Assembly: GCF_040412425.1 (NCBI RefSeq)
Contig: NC_089753.1
Span: 36,940,413-37,004,412, forward strand
DNA length: 64,000 bases
Source: Macrobrachium rosenbergii
Lineage: Eukaryota; Arthropoda; Malacostraca; Decapoda; Palaemonidae
Direction: 5' to 3'
The translations under genes were made by a program, and so were the position numbers. The notes beneath the pieces are model-generated. The model worked only from the letters and a program-made list of their open reading frames with translations. It did not search any database and was not told the DNA's origin. This document shows, one piece after another, positions 59,821-64,000 of the stretch (position 1 is the stretch's first letter; every line of letters starts with the position of its first letter).

Positions 59821-61398
59821 ATGAGGGTGCAGCTGGTTGGACCAGCACGTACTGTTGGGGGTGAGCCTTTGAAGTGGAAGGCTGTGCCACTGCCGAGACC
59901 GGGACGGCTTGGACTACCGCCTGGTGGTGAGGCCTCTTATGCCTCCTGAAGCGTTTGCCTCCTCTCGATTGGGGGCCGGCCGATTCTGGGGTCTTACGCC
60001 AGGCTGAAATGCCCCAGCGAGAACGAAGACTTTGGTTGGCCCGTGTAGCCTCGGCCATAACACTTGTGACCTCCTCTTCCGGGAAGAGGTTAGGTCCCCA
60101 GATCGAGCTTTTCACGAGCTTGTTGGGCTCGTGACGGATAGTTGCATCGGCGAAGATGAACCTCCTACATTCCAGTCTGGCCATGATGAATTCAGATAAG
60201 TCAGACTGGAAACCTGCCAGCAAGGACTTTGCCAAAACCTGAAAGAAGGGCTCGTCCGAGCAGGAGACGGCCGTAGCTTCAGTAAGGCATACGGAGTTCA
60301 ACGACCGGGCTAACTTAACCCGAGCATCAAACTCCGCTTTCAAAAGAGCTTCCGGCAGCTTGGGGAGCTGCTCGCTAAATTGCGTGGAGGCGCAGAGGGG
60401 GTCCAGCTTCCCGACCGTGAAAGTGGCCGGGGCGTCTGTCCAGAACTCGTTACTTCCTGGGAATACCAGGGAAGTAGGGTCTGTCTCCCTTAGCTGAGGA
60501 ACCGAATGCCGTCAAAGCACGCCGGGCCGTAGCCAGAGCGACTTTGTCCAAACAAGGAGTGGGAAGGTCGACTCCCAGGGTGAACATGGTGAAGTTCCCC
60601 TTGAAAGGAGTCAACCGTGTTATCTGCCTGCCACTCCGTCCAGAGTGCGCAGGAGAGCCGACTGAGCTTGGTCCCTAGGGACGATGACAGTCTCCCTAGG
60701 AACCTTGTCTGACCTAATCCAGGCTTCCTCCGTGAGTCTCACGAAGCCTGGGTAAGGGGGCAGGAGATCGGGGAAGAACTCCAATTCCTCCAACCGCCTC
60801 GTGCCAAGACCATCAAGAGTCAACTTGCCATCGTGTTGGATGGCCCGGAGAGCGAAAACGCCAAGGGTTTCCGACATCGAACGCGGGAGGTCCGCAGTGT
60901 CGGGATAACATACTGTGGTTCGGCTGGGGGTGGGTGAGCCATTCCGCCAGTATGTTATCATGACTGGCCAGCTTCTCCGAAATCTCACTAAATCTTGAAG
61001 CCAGGTCCTCCGTGAAACCGTTTATAAAGCTGGTTAGCAAAGGCCTCTGCATCGAAAAAGCAGGTTGGCGAGGAGGGCTTGGTTTTGCAGCCCTCTTACT
61101 CGCGCCTTTGCTGGAGGAACCAGACTTGCTCCCGGAGGCTACAGGTCCTGAGACCTTAGCCTTCGACGGGGAAGGGCAATGCCTTCTTGGAAGACGAGGA
61201 CTTGAAGCCCTTCGCCTTCCATGAAGTCTTCAACTTCAACTTGGGGATAGCAGATGGAGCTCTATCACCCAAGGAGGAAGACTTCACAAAGCCTGCAAAG
61301 GAAGAAACAGATGAAGCAGGGGAGTCAAATAAAGGGGGGCCCGCCCCAACAACCTCACCTACCTCACCACTTACCACCTGGTCCTGCTCTACAGCCAT
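59648..61398 (-). pseudogene. Gag-like region of DIRS element, frame-broken
   Basis: The longest frame (60343-59648) starts in ALLKAEFDARVKLARSL and passes through IFADATIRHEPNKLVKSS, then WGPNLFPEEEV. It ends in a Gly/Arg-rich basic tail (GGRGKAPHRGKPSTTPRG and following) suited to nucleic-acid binding. Upstream frames continue the protein. One contains FINGFTEDLASRFSEISEKL (61052-60813) and another SMSETLGVFALRAIQHDGKL (within 60988-60620). An acidic/Ser-rich start lies at 61398-61156. It overlaps the RT region by about 170 bases in another frame, as usual in DIRS elements. Indels break it in several places. Confidence 0.78.
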
Positions 61399-61786
61399 TG
61401 GTTCTAGGTCCAGATTAATGGCGGCAACATCCTCCGAGACCTCAGCGAGAGGATATCCGCTTGGGGTGGCTGGGTCTCATCCCGGATCTGCTGGATGATA
61501 GGGGTGGCCACATCTTCAGGCACTGCTGCCGCCACCCGTGCGCGGGGTAGAGTAAGTCCTCAACCTAGCGTGCCGAGGACGTGAGGGCTTCCCGACGGAA
61601 CGTTCCTTCCAAACCCAGCCACCCAGGCCCGGAGGGATTCCAAGGCAGACTTCTTGGAAGTTTCGTCCGCCTGTAAGAAAACCAACAATTAGCTAAGGAC
61701 GAAAACCATTCCGGGAACCTCATAGACAATGTATAATATACAATATGAGGAGCAAAAGCAAGAGTAATGTAAAGACTGTCACTTAC

Positions 61787-61957
61787 CAACTCATCCTGGA
61801 CAGTTGTGCAGAGAGCAAAGCAAACCTCACAACCATCAGGGTGCCAAACAATCAGGTCATCCAGGCGGACCGCACAACCAGCGTGGGTCCGCAAACCCAC
61901 GGACCGTGACGGTTGTTGGAGGGAGGCGGTGCACCCCGGCTCCTCACAGCGAACAGT
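61787..61957 (-). other. Candidate spliced 5' exon of DIRS gag
   Basis: On the - strand a 171-base segment (57 codons, no stop) is preceded by the acceptor TTTCTTCTTACAG and followed by the donor GTAAGTG. The next acceptor, GTTTTCTTACAG, gives an exon beginning at 61670 with ADETSKKSALESL. All three boundaries are phase 0. The exon encodes CEEPGC, then LRTHAGC and HPDGCEVCFALC, a Cys/His-rich module that could bind zinc. This implies that the element's gag mRNA is spliced by the host. It is inferred from sequence alone. Confidence 0.5.
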
Positions 61958-63686
61958 CTGTAAGAAGAAACGTACATGAACCTCCCACCCTAAGCAAACT
62001 AAAGCTGGCGAGGCCGGGAAATTCAACCACAACCGGAATACTCCGGCGGAGAAGAACTCCCTATCATAAACTGGGCCAAAAAGCTCTAAATTACACAGAG
62101 TGGAAGGTAGGATTTTCAGACCCCGGAGTACTCCGGGAATGAAGGGAGAGACCAGGAACTAACCATAAGGGCTGCCAGTAAAATAACGGCGAAGACCCCT
62201 GGTATAGGACCGGACTCACGAATTTATATATATAATAAATAAAGGAGAGTACTCCTGTAGATAACAGACTTATCTAAAAATAAAAACAATAACGAGTGAT
62301 GGTAAGAACTGAAGAGGACGGAGGGATCCGTTCCCCTATATGAAAAAACCTTCCGCCCTTACTTCCCCGCCGGAGAACGAGACGGGTAAAATGCTTATAT
62401 GATCATAACATAGGGTGAAGCAAAATATACCGCGCCAACGTAACCCGACGAGGAGACGAACAGTGACTCGAACACGTTCGAGTAAACAAACCACCAACCC
62501 CAATACAGCGATGCTGGGAACAATCTGGGAGGGAGCGAATCCCTCAACCAACAAGAGAGGTCCCTGAACTCGGAGAAAACGCCATCTAGCGTCACACCCG
62601 CACGAGTAGAGCAAGGCTGGAGAGGAGGAGGGGGGAGGTAGGTAGGAGGAGTAGGCTACCAGGAAGGAACAGGAGACGGGGAGAAGCTCACCCGCTCAAC
62701 TGCACCGTATCTCCCAGACCATGAATCTTGGAGGGCAATATGACTGGAAGCAACCAACCCGAAGCCCGACTCCTACCTAGGCGAAGCCTAATATAGACCT
62801 AACCTTGGTATAGGCTAGGACGAGGAGTGTAAAAGGGAAGGGGGAAGCAACTGGGAGAGAAACTTTGAGCCGAGAACCAGCCGGGATCGAGAATGGCAGG
62901 CAAGGGGCGCTAGCCTAGAGGAAACACATCCTAAGAACTCGATTCCCCCCAATTGGAGGAAGAGAACCAAGGGGCTCACTCTGCCCACCGAAAAACGATC
63001 CCGGAGGAAAACAGCAACAAAACTCCCTCAACCTGAGCTCCACACCCAGGGCAAAGGGAAGGAAGCTAACAAGCCTACTCTACCAGATAACCAACACTCA
63101 CAAAAACTAAAATGTGCTCAACAGAGAGCGTAGCCTACCACGGGGAGGCGGTTAGATCTGAGGCTGCCGCCAGCACCCGAGGTAAACCACACAATAAAAT
63201 AATAAAAACAATAAAATTAAAAATAAAACTACAAGAGAGCACCATCTTCAATCAAATTAATTAGCCTAGTAAGACCAAAACAATAGGAACCCAACTGGGG
63301 GACCTAGACGGGCATCACTCCCCAAAGGCCAGTGGGCCAGGGATCGTAATTGATAAGAGGGGGGAGCCACTGCAAGGAACCCCCAGGAAGGGAACCAATG
63401 GGGGCAAAATATCTATAACGACGAGGAGACGACACCAACTGAAAAGAACAGAAGGAGACGCCTCAGGTGTCGAAATGGCTGGCTGGGGACGCGTGGCGAC
63501 ATAATAAGATCTCGATATTTATGAAAATACGAGACTATAACAGCCAAAAATAGAACAAAACCCCACAAGAAGATGGTACTTAACTTGGAAATGGTAAAGC
63601 TGCTCGACGCCATCGTCAGTAAAAGCAGAAAAAATCCAAAATGATGGAAGAGCACACAAAACAAATCAAGATTCACGTGCTAGAAA
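61958..63686 (-). other. DIRS 5' leader, no supported protein
   Basis: Lies between the 5' inverted repeat and the candidate exon. A start codon context MASSSFTISK followed by a possible donor CCAA|GTTAAG occurs near 63612-63580, but the phase does not match the next exon. No other motif is seen. Confidence 0.4.
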
Positions 63687-63986
63687 ATGGAATGAGGTAG
63701 GTGGCGCTGGTGTCGCCGTCCTGGCGGGTGTTTGGTGTGGGGGCTGTAACGGCTCACCGCTCTGTTCCGGGATTTTGATAAGGAGAGATCTTTCGAGTAG
63801 GTTTCCGTGGTAGTGGTAATTCACTCACCCCTTCTTATACCGACGCCTTCCTAGAAGGCGCCGACTGGGGGTAGTAACCCCAGCTTTCCTGAAAGCTCTT
63901 TTTCTCTGGTATATCTAGCAAGGTTATACCTAGAAATTCGTGCTGTAATGGAATTTCACCGGCTGACACGGGACTGGACTCAGAAA
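63687..63986 (-). repeat. DIRS 5' inverted terminal repeat
   Basis: Reverse complement of the inner 300 bases of 55823-56151. The outer end GGACTGGACTCAGAA abuts the (AT)n tract that runs to the end of the window. Confidence 0.92.
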
Positions 63987-64000
63987 TATATATATATATA

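Larger units (their letters stand above)
55823..63986 (-). mobile_element. DIRS-1-like tyrosine-recombinase retrotransposon
   Basis: An 8.16-kb element on the - strand. In sense order it has a 300-bp inverted terminal repeat, a non-coding leader, a candidate 5' exon, gag-like, RT/RNase H and tyrosine-recombinase regions, an internal complementary region, and a 329-bp inverted repeat with a longer outer end. This is the architecture of Dictyostelium DIRS-1. No target-site duplication is expected or seen. Replication of this class goes through a circular intermediate joined at the outer ends and integrated by the recombinase. Coding parts carry multiple frame breaks, so this copy should not be autonomous. 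It lies antisense to the zinc-finger locus, 3.9 kb past exon E. Confidence 0.93.

Noticed and set aside
55823..63986. Endogenous virus or gypsy/LTR retrotransposon
   Set aside because: The terminal repeats are inverted, there is no protease or integrase motif, and the recombinase is of the tyrosine type, so it is a DIRS element.
1..64000. tRNA, rRNA or prokaryotic operon structure
   Set aside because: No cloverleaf with recognisable A and B boxes, no rRNA segment, and no closely packed reading frames with ribosome binding sites were found by eye.

Overview
This window looks like AT-rich, intron-dominated nuclear DNA of an arthropod, most likely a decapod crustacean. The evidence is long introns with strong GTxAGT / AG splice contexts, arthropod-style C2H2 zinc-finger exons, many long di- and trinucleotide microsatellites, several families of TA-flanked short DNA transposons, LINE fragments, and a nearly full-length DIRS-1-like tyrosine-recombinase retrotransposon. 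DIRS elements of this type are known to be widespread in Decapoda. The species cannot be named from the sequence alone.

The host-gene content is one locus on the + strand. A candidate internal exon (3800-3901, phase 0 at both ends, strong acceptor and donor) lies upstream of five separate exons that each encode three C2H2 zinc fingers and end in a stop codon: A 22998-23363, B 35301-35669, C 43035-43382, D 46657-47076, E 51595-51954. All five have their apparent splice acceptor in phase 0, so any of them could be joined in frame to the same upstream exon. This is the layout of BTB-zinc-finger genes such as longitudinals lacking or Broad, where alternative 3' terminal exons give one N-terminal module many DNA-binding tails. 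No BTB exon is seen in the window; it would lie upstream.

Between and around these exons is intron/UTR sequence loaded with repeats. There are six copies of a 250-300 bp TA-flanked palindromic MITE (TIR like TACAGGCAGTCCCCGG), a related 365-bp element at 26.2 kb, and pogo/Tigger-like elements (TIR like TACAGTAAACCCCC). One pogo-like element carries a decayed transposase start near 38.0 kb, and another is interrupted by the palindromic MITE. Non-LTR retrotransposon 3' fragments occur at 5.8, 12.1, 30.5, 44.6, 48.4, 54.1 and 54.6 kb. Minisatellites and (TC)n, (AG)n, (AT)n and (AAT)n tracts are scattered throughout. The heptamers TACAGTA/TACTGTA are strongly over-represented and may be excision footprints.

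The last 8.2 kb (55823-63986) is a DIRS-1-like element on the - strand. It has inverted terminal repeats of about 300 and 329 bp, an internal complementary region that matches the joined outer ends, gag-like, RT/RNase H and tyrosine-recombinase regions, and a candidate spliced 5' exon. The coding regions carry several frame breaks, so this copy looks dead although its termini are well preserved. It sits inside an (AT)n tract about 3.9 kb downstream of zinc-finger exon E.
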